Shown here: in pieces, positions 1-10,917 of the stretch | How the letters are laid out: every line of letters starts with the position of its first letter | How positions within the stretch are numbered: the stretch's first letter is position 1 | NCBI GenBank assembly: GCA_947652605.1 | Contig: OX393581.1 | Location: 27,708,788-27,772,787, forward strand | DNA from: Elmis aenea | Lineage: Eukaryota; Arthropoda; Insecta; Coleoptera; Elmidae | DNA length: 64,000 nucleotides | Direction: 5' to 3' | The notes under the pieces: generated by a model | Seen by the model: the letters and a program-made list of their open reading frames with translations, nothing else | What the model was told of the DNA's origin: nothing | Database searches by the model: none | Made by a program: the position numbers and the translations under genes

Positions 1-96
1 TTTTTGAGTTGATTTTGTGTAGATATTTACGTAGTGTGCCTAGTACCTATATACTATGTATAACCAGGCGTGATATTCAATATATTTAGGATGAGG

Positions 97-327
97 CTAT
101 TTATACATACAGTATGTATAAGTAATTGACTATTTATACATACTTTTTTTTAAAAATAATTGAAGTAAACCAATGAAACTAAGAAATAGTTTTTCTTAAA
201 AAAAAACCGTACCTAACCTTTTTAACCTAATGTAAAAAATAAATATAAATAAAAAGTTGGGCCTTAGAAATAAGTTTATTGTATGTATAAATAGCCAATT
301 AGTCATACATACTGTATGTATACATAG
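97..327. repeat. short palindromic MITE-like element
   Basis: Two arms of about 50 bases form an imperfect inverted repeat. The left arm starts with CTATTTATACATACAGTATG and the right arm carries the complement near 283-327. The core is AT-rich and non-coding. No target duplication is convincing, so the superfamily is open. Confidence 0.5.
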
Positions 328-1524
328 TCACATTCATATATTTAACAACCAGTACGCATGGGCATCTCCAGGATTTTCTGCAATGAGAGGAAGAAAACAT
401 CTGTTAGTAAAATAAAAAATAGCTTCTTCTTTATCTGTATCGCAAAAATTATTAGACAGGGTTGTTGCTTAAAATAATACTTTGAGGCGAATCTGAACGG
501 CCAATTCTCTATTTCCAATGCAAAATTAAAACACTGAATAACTTTGTCTTTTTAAGTAAACTTATACACATTTTGACAAGGTTATTAAAATTTTTATTAA
601 TGTTGTAGAATTTGAATATATTTATATATCGTGAAATTAATTGTTTTTGTGGTTGAAACGTTGAAACCCTACTTTCGGTGCATGGAACACTAGAGTTCCG
701 TGAATTACCATTTGGGAAACACTGTTCTAGACGAATGTTACTAACAAACATGTTAACTTGGTGTCTGCATCGAAATTTAAACTAAGAAAATTTTGCACAT
801 TATTTGAAGAAAATGCAAGAAAGAAAACAACTAACCGTAGTTTGTCACATTGTACGACTCTACTATCAACCGGCAGATGGCACTGCAATACACAATCAGT
901 ATAGAGGTACCCTACAATCAGTGTACCTTAGACTAAATAATCTATTAATTAAGTAATTTTTCTTTGCCAGGATTGATAAACATTTATAAAAATTCATGAT
1001 TGTTTGATTATTTAAGATAAAATGTATTTGCATATCAATACAGCAAAGATTTCAAATGTGAGCCATAATTTATACATTGATTGCACAAACAAGGATTGCA
1101 ATTTTTTTCAGTTTTGCGCATTTTGCATCATGTTTTCTCATGGCTTAAAACCTATGCTGTTTTAATTCGGTTGTTGAATAATGCATTAGGCTTGATTATC
1201 CAAGGTACTATAACAAAGGATTTTGAATTATCAAAAACTTGGAGAACACAGAAAGTTTGATAAATTAATAATAACTAAACTGCTTTTGAATACAAGAATG
1301 TTATCATATACACTCTATTTTCATTTGACTTATGTCCAGAACAATAACAATTCAAAAAGGTATAATCAAAAATTTGTTACTTTTTTTAAATGTTCATTGC
1401 AAAAATAAAATCTTATTTTTAAAACAAGTATTGTTTATAATACTGGTGTCAACCATCTGACGAATATGGAAAAGCGCGTTTTGGTCCTAACTTACGATTG
1501 CCACCTCTTGATCAATGCTAACCC
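328..1524. other. gene-free AT-rich stretch with one hAT-like end
   Basis: No reading frame here has coding character. Around 690-722 the sequence ends TTGGGAAACACTG, which looks like one end of a hAT element in reverse (CAGTGTTTCCCAA). Its partner end was not found, so it is probably a fragment. Confidence 0.35.
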
Positions 1525-2496
1525 TAGGGTTGCTAACTGTCCTTTTTTGAAAAAGATAGTCCTTTTTTAGGCACCTTTTCTCCTTGTCCTTTTTTAAATA
1601 TGAAAAGGACGCCTTTTATCCATTTTTTCAGTAAAATGTTTAACAAGAACATTAAAAGAAAAAGATCAATACAAAAATGAACTTATATTATTAGTAAAGA
1701 ACTTTTAAATTTACCACTGCTTACGTTACCATGAATTAGGCCCTATAGTCACTGGTTCGTATTTTTTTAGCCTACTTTTTGTTTTCATGTTTAATGATAA
1801 AATAAATTACAAATCTTTGTAATTTGCGTTTGAAAATAAATACATCAACCCCTATATATTTGGAATAAGAAAAAAATTAAAAATTTAAATAAGTCATAGC
1901 CAACTACAATTTCCTTTAAATAAATAAGTAAGTTTGTGTCATAACTTTTTAGCGGAGAACGTAAAAAAATATTTTAGTGCCATCAAATGCTACATACAAA
2001 TATCTACAAATAATAAAAATCCTTCTATTTTTTTAATATTTACAACAATAACGAAGATATGAGACATTATAAAAATGAAAAATTAACAGTTTTCCGCGAA
2101 TAACTCAAAAACCGGAAATGATAAAATATTTTTGAAAATAGTTCTGAGCTTGTCTCAAAAAAACTGCTCATTTTTGGTAATTTAACCGTTCCTCTATCTT
2201 GAATATTAAGCGAGATACCCATGTAACCCCATCGAATTTGGACCACCCTGTACATATTTATATATTATAAAGTATGTACAGTATTTGTATGTATAAAATA
2301 GATGTTTCAGGGATTCATATTGTTTGATAATAAAATTTGCCGAAGGTGAAAAGCTAAAAGGGGTGCTACCGCTTTTTTTTTGCCCAATGTTTTAAAAATG
2401 GGGGCGCCAATTTTTTTTCAGGTACGAAAGTTTTTTGGCACGAGGGTACTGGTGAGGAGTGTTCTTTTTTGGGATTTTATAGAGTTGGCAACCCTA
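1525..2496. mobile_element. non-autonomous hAT element (TAGGGTTGC ends)
   Basis: The left end reads TAGGGTTGCTAAC and the right end, reversed, TAGGGTTGCCAAC. Flanks are GCTAACCC (1517-1524) and GCCAACCC (2497-2504), an 8-bp target duplication with one mismatch, as expected for hAT transposition. There is no transposase. The interior holds T-rich subterminal runs (CCTTTTTT) and a copy of the CAGGGTGGTCC repeat, so the element was invaded after insertion or carried that repeat. Confidence 0.75.
1795..2250 (-). repeat. half copy of the CAGGGTGGTCC palindromic repeat
   Basis: This stretch matches one arm of the elements at 5342-5938 and 48960-50765, including the end GGACCACCCTG at 2240-2250. 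Only one arm is present, so it is truncated. The peptide readable on the minus strand here is repeat sequence, not a gene. Confidence 0.6.
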
Positions 2497-2504
2497 GCCA
2501 ACCC

Positions 2505-2827
2505 GTAAATTTTGTTTATAAAAAAACAGTATCCAGTTGGCCACCGTACGGCGGAATGTAACTAGAAAATACCCTCAAATCCCCCGGCGGAAAGGGCCTG
2601 TATAACAGTATAATGTATAAAATCCGCCGTCCGACGGACTTCTAAATCTATCTAAGCTATTCCGCCGGCGGATATAGGTATAGCTACTTCCGTAATAATT
2701 TGAAGATTGCATATTAAAATTTTCAAAAAATTATTCAACCACAACATAAAACCGTAACCCAGAGATTTGTACCAAAACTGGGGTTTCTGCGTTGAAACCA
2801 TAGAGTGGCGAACGAGTAGGTATACAA
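2505..2827. other. spacer with GC-rich palindromic words
   Basis: No gene. The stretch is GC-richer than its surroundings, with repeated words such as CCGCCGGCGGA and CGTCCGACGGA between 2525 and 2670. These may be the remains of another terminal-repeat element, but I could not pair its ends. Confidence 0.3.
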
Positions 2828-2892
2828 CAGTGGCGTGCGGTGACTTTTCAATCAGGGGATGCTGTCCAAAAAAACGAACAATTTTTTTTTTT

Positions 2893-3309
2893 TTAAATTA
2901 ATTTTATTCTACGATCTTTTTTACAAAATTCGTCTATAGCAACATCATACAATCTTTTTTCATTTTTCATATTTAGTAATAATTTTTTTTCAATTGATAT
3001 TAAAGCGAGAGCAGACAGTCTATCGTCATTTTGGCTGCTTCTGGTGAATGTTTTTATTCTTTTCATTGTCGAAAACGATCGTTCAGCCGATGCGCTCGTG
3101 GAAGGTATAGTGCATATTAATTGTATTAATTTAAATACTTCTGTCAAAACATCTTTTAGCTCATCTTTCACAATTAATTCTTTTATGCAATTTATAGATT
3201 TTAAATGAAAGTCGGGAGTCGAGTACACGTAAACTAATTGACTTTTTAACTTCATAAAATCAACGTCTTTTCCCTGAAGTGATTGTAATAGAAAATCCGG
3301 TAAATTCAT
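2893..3309 (-). pseudogene. hAT transposase, C-terminal dimerisation fragment
   Basis: The 138-residue frame carries the hAT C-terminal dimerisation domain (PF05699 type). A proline, then SASAERSFSTMKRIKTFTR, lies at residues 69-90, followed by a conserved leucine-rich helix (RLSALALISIE, 97-107). In active hAT transposases this region follows the RNase-H-like catalytic core and drives dimer or multimer formation. The zinc-finger and DDE parts are missing: a full protein has about 500-700 residues, and just upstream the frame meets a stop and non-coding sequence. The stop codon lies about 65 bases inside the left terminal repeat, the usual position. It is a relic, not a host gene. The start shown is only the first methionine of the surviving frame. 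Confidence 0.85.
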
Positions 3310-3697
3310 TTCATATTCTTTAAATTTTCAATTAAAAATTGCAATTATTATTAACCACAGTTTCATCCATATTATGGGTCGTATTAAATAATAATCAAAA
3401 TTCTAAGTAGCGAAACAGTGCACTAAAAATAGAGTTAAGCTTAATTAAATAGAAGAATCTTGATTTAAAGAAAGTAAACAAAAATCAATTTACAACGGAA
3501 ATGATTATTTAGTAGCGTGCTGTAATATCAATCGAGTGTGGCTGCCCTACCATATAATAGTTGCCCCACACAGAGGAACCATGAGAGTAATCGCTTCCCA
3601 TAGCTGTTAAGTAAAGCAACGATGCGGGCAATAGACTATGGACTGCATCGCAGTGCGCATGCGCCAAGAACGCAAATTTCGACTCAACAATCAGAAA

Positions 3698-4998
3698 CGG
3701 ACACGGTCAACTGGGCGACGGTCAACTGGGCGACGTGCCAACTGGGCGACGGTCAACTGGGCGACAGGAACTTAAACATTTTTGAACTCTCATCTTAGCA
3801 CACGATTTTTTTGATTGTTTTTGTAAATATTGGTAAAATATACTTACTTAATTTTGTAGAACTATATCGTACATCGAAATTTGTAGAATCATTTACGAAA
3901 GATATGATCAAAAAACGTGGTACGAAAATAATTTAAAAAAGTATCATTGCACAACATTCGAATAATGAGAAAAAATACAGTTTTTTCATTTATTTATCAA
4001 TACTATTTTGTAATTAACAAACATATTTACATTAAAACAAAAAAGTATATAACATTAGAATAACTAATTATTATAGATTAAATGAAAATCAATTTTCACA
4101 TTCATTGATTAATACTCATTTTTAATAATATGATCCATAGTAAAATATAGTTTGGTTGATGCAGCTTTATGAACAAAAAAATAGTAGACTTTAAACTCTT
4201 TAAAATCTAATTGTCAAGATATAATAAAAATTGACATTCCTTGTTTTCACCTAACACCCTTTAATTAATGTTATAAGCAGTACTATCTCATAGATAGTCT
4301 ATAAGCTAGGAAACTAAATAATAGATCAAATAAATGATGTCATTTATTAATATTATTATGTAACTAACAAACATATTAACACATATCAAATATACAGGGT
4401 GTTTGAAATTTAAGTTTAAACAAGGGAATCTCGCGTATAATAACATCTAGAGTTTAGGTTTAAATTTGACATAGTAACTTAATTTGGTGCTTGTTAATAA
4501 TCCGAAAAGAAATTTGAAATATATAATAGACTATTTACGAGTATTGCTTATAACATGACTTATAATTCAAAATTAATTATGTTGTTTTGAATGTTATATA
4601 CTTTTTTGTTTTAATGTAAATATGTTTGTTAATTACAAAAGAATATTGATAAATGAATGAAAAACCTGTATTTTTCTCTTTATTCTAATATTGTGCCATC
4701 ATACTTCTTCATTTTTAAATTATTTTCGAACCATGTTTTTTGATCATATCTTTCGAAAATGATTCTACAAATTTCGATGTACGATATAGTTCTACAAAAT
4801 TGGGTAAGTATATTCTACCAATATTTACAAAAACAAACAGTAAAATCGTGTGCAAAGATGAGAGTTCAAAATTATTTAAGTTCCTGTCGCCCAGTTGACC
4901 GTCGCCCAGTTGGCACGTCGCCCAGTTGACCGTCGCCCAGTTGACCATCGCCCAGTTGACCGTCGCCCAGTTGACCGTCGCCCAGTTGTCGCGTACCG
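3698..4998. mobile_element. foldback element with tandem-repeat ends
   Basis: A 1.3-kb element bounded by an 8-bp duplication ATCAGAAA (3690-3697 and 4999-5006). The ends align as CGG(T)AC-CG-CAACTGGGCGAC. Each end is a tandem array of a 15-16 base unit, GGTCAACTGGGCGAC, with about four copies on the left and seven on the right. Inside the arrays the arms continue as a long inverted repeat (about 3770-4070 against 4580-4880). There is no coding capacity: translated frames over the right array only read the repeat. The layout resembles foldback/Galileo-like elements, but the CGG ends match no superfamily I can name with confidence. Confidence 0.8.
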
Positions 4999-5082
4999 AT
5001 CAGAAACGCATCCCTCAGTTGGGCTCACAATCGCTAGTGCTGTGCATCGCACACATTTCGTCAGCCGCTTGCTGGATGTAGA

Positions 5083-6274
5083 CAGTGGCGGATCTTGATT
5101 TTGTGGGGCCCCAGGCGCAACCTGATCTGGAGGCCCCCTATTAAGATGGTTCACTAAAATGAACAATGCAGAAAAATCATAACGTTTTGTATTTTTAGAA
5201 CCAACAAAAACAAAAACACAAAAATCAAATACGGAAACAAAAAAATATTCTCAGGTATCAGAAAAAAAATGACATTCCCATTTAAAAGAAAAAATCCCAT
5301 CTCAGGTAAAAAATCACACTAAAATTCTGCATCATACAATACAGGTGGTCCAAATTCGATGGGACTACAATGGGTATCTCGCTTAATAGTCAAGATAGAG
5401 AAACGGTTAAATTACTAAAAATGTAGTTTTTTTAGAACAAACTCAGAACAGTTTTCAAACATATTCTATCATTTCCGGTTTTTGAATTATTAATGAAAAA
5501 CTGTTTTTTTGTTATATTTTTAATGTTTCATACCTCCCTTATTGTTTTAAATATCGAAAAAGTGTACAAAGATTATTTTTAGATATTTTTATGTAGATTT
5601 TGCAAGTAGGTAATAAAAAAAAACTCACCTTTTTTTAAATGGAAGCTATAGTTGGCCATGACCTATTTAAATTCCTTATTTTTTCCCTTTTCAAATATAT
5701 TAGGGTTGATGTATTTATTTTCAGTAATACGCAAGTTACAAAGGCTTTTAAAATTTTTTAAAGATGAGAAACAAAAAGCAGGTTGTGAAAACAAAGGAAA
5801 ATCGGAAAAGATAGACTATATTTGACAACAATTCTGAGTTTGTCCCAAAAAACTGCACATTTTTGGTACATTAACCGTTTCTCTATATTGACTATTAAGC
5901 GAGATGCCCATGTATCCCATCAAATTTGGACCACCCTGTACAGTACATCGGCTTGCAGTGCACTGTAATCAGATGCAAGCAGGGTTGCAAGTTTTGGCGA
6001 TTTGGAACCAAATTGGCTATCATTTTTGTTTAATTAAACATGTTTTTTTTTTTTTTAAATTGGCATCAATGGCTATTACACAATACCCACTATGAAAATA
6101 GGTTTTAGAAGATATTACAATCTGCCTAAAATTATTATCTTATAATTTCTATATTAACAGACAATAAAAATTTAATTTTGGTTTTTGAGGATGACGAACC
6201 CAACGATTCTGAGGCCCCTTTTTGCCGAGGCCCGAGGCGCGCGCCTCATGCGCTTGTGCGGTAATCCGCCACTG
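5083..6274. mobile_element. non-autonomous hAT element, family B, copy 1
   Basis: It begins CAGTGGCGGATCTTGATTTT and ends GTAATCCGCCACTG, with a perfect 8-bp duplication GATGTAGA (5075-5082 and 6275-6282). Subterminal sequence is GC-rich (GGGGCCCCAGGCGCAAC; GAGGCGCGCGCCTCATGCGC). There is no transposase. A TA-flanked palindromic element (5342-5938) lies inside. A second copy of the same composite is at 48697-51074. Confidence 0.9.
5342..5938. repeat. TA-flanked palindromic element (CAGGTGGTCC ends)
   Basis: Left end CAGGTGGTCCAAATTCGATG, right end complementary (GGACCACCCTG), with TA on both sides. The two halves are inverted copies over roughly 250 bases, with shared words such as TATCTCGCTTAATAGTCAAG. 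The TA duplication and CAGGGTG-type ends suggest a Tc1/mariner-like origin. It is present in both family-B hAT copies, so it entered that family before it spread. Confidence 0.75.
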
Positions 6275-6478
6275 GATGTAGATTATATAACGCAAATTTT
6301 CGAGCAGGCAAAACATCGTATATAATAAATAAAATTATCACGTAACAAAAAATAAAATCAAAGCGAATAAAGCTACACGAAATTCAAATATGATACGGAA
6401 AAAAAATATTCTTGACATGAATTTTAGGGGATGCGCCGCATCCAGCGCATCCATGGACCGCACGCCGCTGGTATACAA

Positions 6479-7379
6479 CTTCTTTAAAAATTACGTTAAA
6501 TATTGCGGAATTTCGATTAATCGAGATTAATAAAACTGAAACTGTGCCAAATAAACGAACTGAATGTAGGAGATTTTTTCCTTTTTTTTTATAAGTAGCA
6601 TAGCGCGGATATCAAAAAGGAAGAAATTATTAGCCATTGAAAACTTAATTATAACATCGTCCAGTAGGTATTTCACAAACATCCTAGATTCATAGTCACT
6701 CTACCGAGTGATGGTACACGTTTTTGTGTTGTAAATAGTAATTTTGAACGTCTACAAATTTCTATTTTCGAAATACTGTTATTTTTTTAGAAAAATAATA
6801 AAAAATTAAGAATTTTATGCATACAGCAGGATGCCGTTATGTAAGGTGTGACGGGCCGTACTGTACATTTTCTCGCACTATTGGAGAAGGGTACTCATTA
6901 CTCTTACATTTATTATTATTGATTATAGCTCGTAATCATCTTTATAAGATCCCATCTCCTTATAAGACCCATCAAACATTGTTTTACGTAAACGCAGATC
7001 CAGAGCAGTTATTGCACAATAAGAAACAAAGAAACGTTAAATTGTTTTACTAAAGTTGAAATCCTCGTCAATTGGTCCTTTTGAAGTGTTACATATTTTA
7101 GCAACCGATTCGTCTGTGTTGGTTTCATTTTAATGATTTAAAATGCAAATGAAATATAAAATTAAAATAATTGATGCCTAGGCGTCACAAAGGCGTTTGT
7201 AGTTTTTAATTAAGTATTGATTCAACCAAAACTATACATATTAACCAAATTTTAAAAAAACTGGATCAGTTATGCATGGTAACAATTTAAAATTTGACGA
7301 CTTCGTAAAATTATTTTACAATGATCATTGTTTTGAGAGTACTAAATAGATATAGTTCTTGTGAAAATAATTTAAGAGG
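6479..7379. other. gene-free stretch
   Basis: AT-rich DNA with no recognised repeat ends. A 78-codon open frame at 6817-7053 has no domain, no splice context and a composition like the surrounding non-coding DNA, so it is not called a gene. Confidence 0.4.
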
Positions 7380-7966
7380 ATTTCTAGCATATAGCTCAAT
7401 AAATAATATACAATTTTTTGAAGATAAATATCAAAATAATTTGCTATCAACTACTTTTATTAACTTTTGCTGAATATTGCTTGAAGTGTTTTCGTTCCAT
7501 AAACTGTGAACTACCATAACCAAATTAGTGCCACGGCCTATTATGGTTGAAATTTCTTGCTGAACGATAAGGGGTAGCGCTGCTTGGGGAATGCGAATGA
7601 GGACAAACAACAACTCTGCGATCCACCTTGATAATTATATTAGTTAGCTGAAGTTGATACTTCTAACCAGAAGTTATGTTTCAGCTTTCGTTCGAGAATC
7701 TTCGATAATTTGCGGTGTTGATTAAAAAGAACGTAGTATATGAAAATAATTACTTGAAAATGAGTCATGCAATATTTTAGATATAGATCGGTTATGAAAC
7801 TGTATGCATGCAAAGCAAACTTAATTAAAATGTTGTGCTTTATTCTGAAATGATCGAATTTTAAAAGCCTTAAGTTAGTAAACGCCTTTATAAAATAACT
7901 GAAAAATCGAATCTGTTTTAGTCTGTAATATTGGTATTGATTTTGATTCGGCTCCATAAAAAACAA
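7380..7966 (-). pseudogene. possible gustatory-receptor (7tm_7) remnant
   Basis: Two minus-strand frames lie in tandem. The first (7640-7966) contains a hydrophobic segment followed by FNQHRKLSKILERKL, like the end of a mid-protein membrane helix and the following loop in insect gustatory receptors. The second (7431-7613) has an IPQAALPLIVQQ segment and then TNLVMVVHSLWNEN, which resembles the conserved T-x-x-x-VH-x-L region before the last membrane helix. The same frame resumes after a stop (NPLKLFSQELY, near 7380), and no clean splice pair joins the two frames. The terminal TYhhhhhQF motif was not found. It is best read as a decayed chemoreceptor or stray exons of one. A chance hydrophobic frame cannot be excluded. 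Confidence 0.35.
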
Positions 7967-9934
7967 CTAGGTACCAAGGATGGAAAACGTAACGTAACGA
8001 TACCCGATAACGTTATGATAATGATTGTGCTATAATTTCTAATACAATAACGTAACGATATTTTAATAATGTTTTAAGAAATCAAAAAACCTTCATAACT
8101 TGTACCACATGAGTTTTAAAAGATTTTACACCTTGTTTTTTTGCAGCTTACTGTTTTTCTTGAAAAAAACTTAAAAACAGTCGTAACTTGCGTATAATTA
8201 AAAATAACTACATCAACCCTTGGGTATATATTTGAAATGAGAACAAAATATGAAATTTAAAAAGGTCATAACCAACTATAGCTTCCATTTAAATAAAAAA
8301 AGTAAGTTTGCGTCATAACATTAACGGCAAGCATATTTTTTTTTTTTTGTATAATCGAATTTCACATAAAAATAATCTTCATACATGTTTTCGATAGATA
8401 CAAGAGTAACGAAGATATCACAAAAAAAAATGGTAGAAAATGTTTGAAAACGGTTCTAATATTGTCTTAAAAAACTGCACATTTTTTGTAATTTAACCGT
8501 TTCACTATCTTGAATATAAAGCGAGATACCCTGTAATCCTATCAATTTTAGACCACCGCACCACTATTAGCCAAAAAAAAAACGACAAAATCGTATGTAT
8601 TCTGTGATCGTAGAAAAATTTTGCTACAAAACACGAGTTGTAAAGAAATTACGCACTCATGTGCTGTACAACTTGCATGTATAGTAAGAGAGTCTTTACG
8701 ATAAGCAAAAAGCACAAATTTCTAGATATGACATATGATCAAAGTAGATTCACGTCAAGCTTTACAGTTGACAGCGTACACACAAGTGTGTTAACAATTG
8801 GCCGGAAGGCCGATACAATCGCATTTATTATGCGATCGTAGAAAAAGTATAGTATAAAACTCGAGTTGTAAAGCAATAATTATGTTTCTTACTAGTAGTA
8901 AAATTTGCTTAAATATCATCTTGGTACTATGTCGTTGTTTGTCTGTATCAATAAATATTTTGTTATTACTTTAAAAACATACATTCATAAAATTAAAATG
9001 TTATACGGCTTGAGGTTCTTAATGAGTGATAGTTACTCTATTATTGTATTCGAAGTAGGTAATTTATTTTGAATGGATGTATATGAATAGGAGTATTTAA
9101 ATTAATCGTAGACATAACTTAGTGGTAGTGAACGAAATAAATTATAAGAGGGCTTCAACTAGAAACTCGGGTCCATCAAGTCCTGGCAAATGCGTCAAGC
9201 TGGCTATTGCTAAATAGAACTGATTTCGTGGCTCGAGCTCGAGCTGTATAGAATTACTTCCGACCAATTTCCTCTCGCACTAGGAAGGATTATGCCAAGT
9301 CAAGATTGTTACGACCACAACACAGCCAGACAAGAATTACAACGCTTTATATGTATTTGAGAGAATGGTCAAAGTTACTGGTACACAATCACACTGTCTA
9401 GTTTAACTAAGAGATTTTAAAAGTAATTTAATGCAATAGTTTTATAGTTGGAAGTAAATTGTTAGTGCCAAGAATATAAATAGGATTTTATTGTTGGTCT
9501 TTCGAGAATTATTGTGACGTTAAATAAAACATCACGAGTTAGAATTAATTGCTTTTAAAGCCACCACGACCTAGTACATTTAATGGAAATTAAACAATCG
9601 TTAACGAGCTACTTTATACGTTAGGAATGTATCGTACTTTAAAATAATTTTAGTTTCGAAGATTTAAAAACGCTGCTAATATTAATTAGTTCAATGAAGC
9701 GACTGTTATTTTATTTCTATCAAATTTACAACGGCTCGTTATCAATTTTACGGATCACCCGGAAACCATGACGTTGCTTTATTGTTATTAACTCTTAAAT
9801 GCATGAATTTTAAAAAATTAGATTTATATAAAATTTTAGGTATATTTTATTGTAGAGAATGTGGGAAAAATAGTTAAAAAAATCATTCACAATTTTTTAA
9901 CTGTTTTAATTGAAATGTGTTGTTGATGGGCAAC
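7967..9934. other. old repeats, no gene
   Basis: 8150-8556 is a decayed copy of the CAGGGTGGTCC repeat family, with words shared with 1795-2250 and 50226-50765. 8570-8670 and 8830-8890 share GATCGTAGAAAAA and ACGAGTTGTAAAG with repeats at 25120-25260 and 53735-53810. A block starting TGTTACGACC near 9307 has LTR-like base use and an AATAAA, but I found no partner or duplication. Confidence 0.45.
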
Positions 9935-10040
9935 TTTGTACAAAACAATAAATAAAATATGTTACCGAAGAGTAACATTTGTGCAAAACGATAAACAAAG
10001 TATGTTGCCGAAGTGCAACACTGTGCAAAACGGCAACTTT
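9935..10040. repeat. 43-bp tandem repeat, about 2.5 copies
   Basis: Unit 1 (9935-9977) and unit 2 (9978-10020) align over their length, each ending in a small palindrome around a CCGAAG loop (GTTACCGAAGAGTAAC; GTTGCCGAAGTGCAAC). A partial third unit follows to 10040. Function unknown. Confidence 0.6.
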
Positions 10041-10917
10041 TATTTTAGGTGCAAATTATTTTGTTATAACATAGAGCCGCACCACATTTTTCACAATTTA
10101 TTGTTAATTCCATTTTATTTTGTAATTACATCTCACTATTAAATGGTTTTTTATGTAAATAACAAGAAAATTATACAACGTCAAATTTGTAAAAAATGCA
10201 AAATGGTGCTAATTGGCAACACAATTTTTATACTACTGCTATGAACGGAGGTACAATATTGCATTATAATTCGATAAACTTAAGTTTGATCTGTTAGAAA
10301 CTTTTTTCTATGTTAAAATATTCTTTAATTTAAAAACAAAAATTCTAAATCTTAAAAATTATAAAAAAACAAAAAAATTGGGTTATGTTTTGATGATAAA
10401 TTTTCAAAAACTATCACCCTTTATGAAATTGTTTCTTAACATATGCATTACAAGAAGTGTTGTGAATCATCAACAAAAAGTAGAATTGTGACAAAATATT
10501 TTTTATGGTTTTTACATAATCGGCAACACTATGCATTTAAGGGTTAAAATACAGTCCTGCAGTAAAATCTGAAGACTGAAGACATTTTGAAAGTGGTAAA
10601 AGTAATATAAGAGATCTATTTGGAAATGCGTTCATCATTTCTTAAATATTTCATAACAACCTAGGTATTCCTGATGTAAGAATCATAAAGATCTTGGTTG
10701 TAGTTATCTGCAAAAAAAATTGTTAATATTCTAATGTGGTGTAAAACATCGGATCGGACTTTACCTCCATTAGTTTACACAGGGCGCGCAAAATGTGGAA
10801 CAGTAGGGCGGTCTCGTGAGCAGCAAAAGATGCAGGGTCGGTTAAATTAGACAAAATGCTTTTTTTTTAGAAAGCTACTCAGCGACACTTTCATTTAATA
10901 GTATATTACATATAATA
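10041..10917. other. gene-free stretch
   Basis: AT-rich, with short recurring words (GGCAACAC, GCAAAATGG) related to the preceding tandem repeat. Nothing else recognised. Confidence 0.35.

Larger units (their letters stand above)
2828..6470 (-). mobile_element. hAT transposon (outer element of a nest)
   Basis: The ends are CAGTGGCGTGCGGTG at 2828 and, reversed, CAGCGGCGTGCGGTC ending at 6470. Both sides carry the perfect 8-bp duplication GTATACAA (2820-2827 and 6471-6478), the hAT signature. The element keeps only the C-terminal end of a transposase next to its left terminus (2893-3309, minus). Two later elements sit inside it, a foldback element (3698-4998) and another hAT (5083-6274), each with its own duplication. 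About 1.1 kb is original sequence. Confidence 0.9.

Noticed and set aside
1223..1408. 61-codon plus-strand frame and many other frames of 60-80 codons across the window
   Set aside because: At this AT content such frames are expected by chance; none has a domain, a splice context or a composition different from its surroundings.
4876..5166. Minus-strand frame reading STGRRSTGRRSTG-type repeats
   Set aside because: It is a translation of the tandem array at the right end of the foldback element, and the plus-strand frame 4895-5098 is its mirror.
9307..9590. Solo LTR (TGTTACGACC ... AATAAA)
   Set aside because: No partner LTR, no flanking duplication and no clear CA end; composition alone is not enough.
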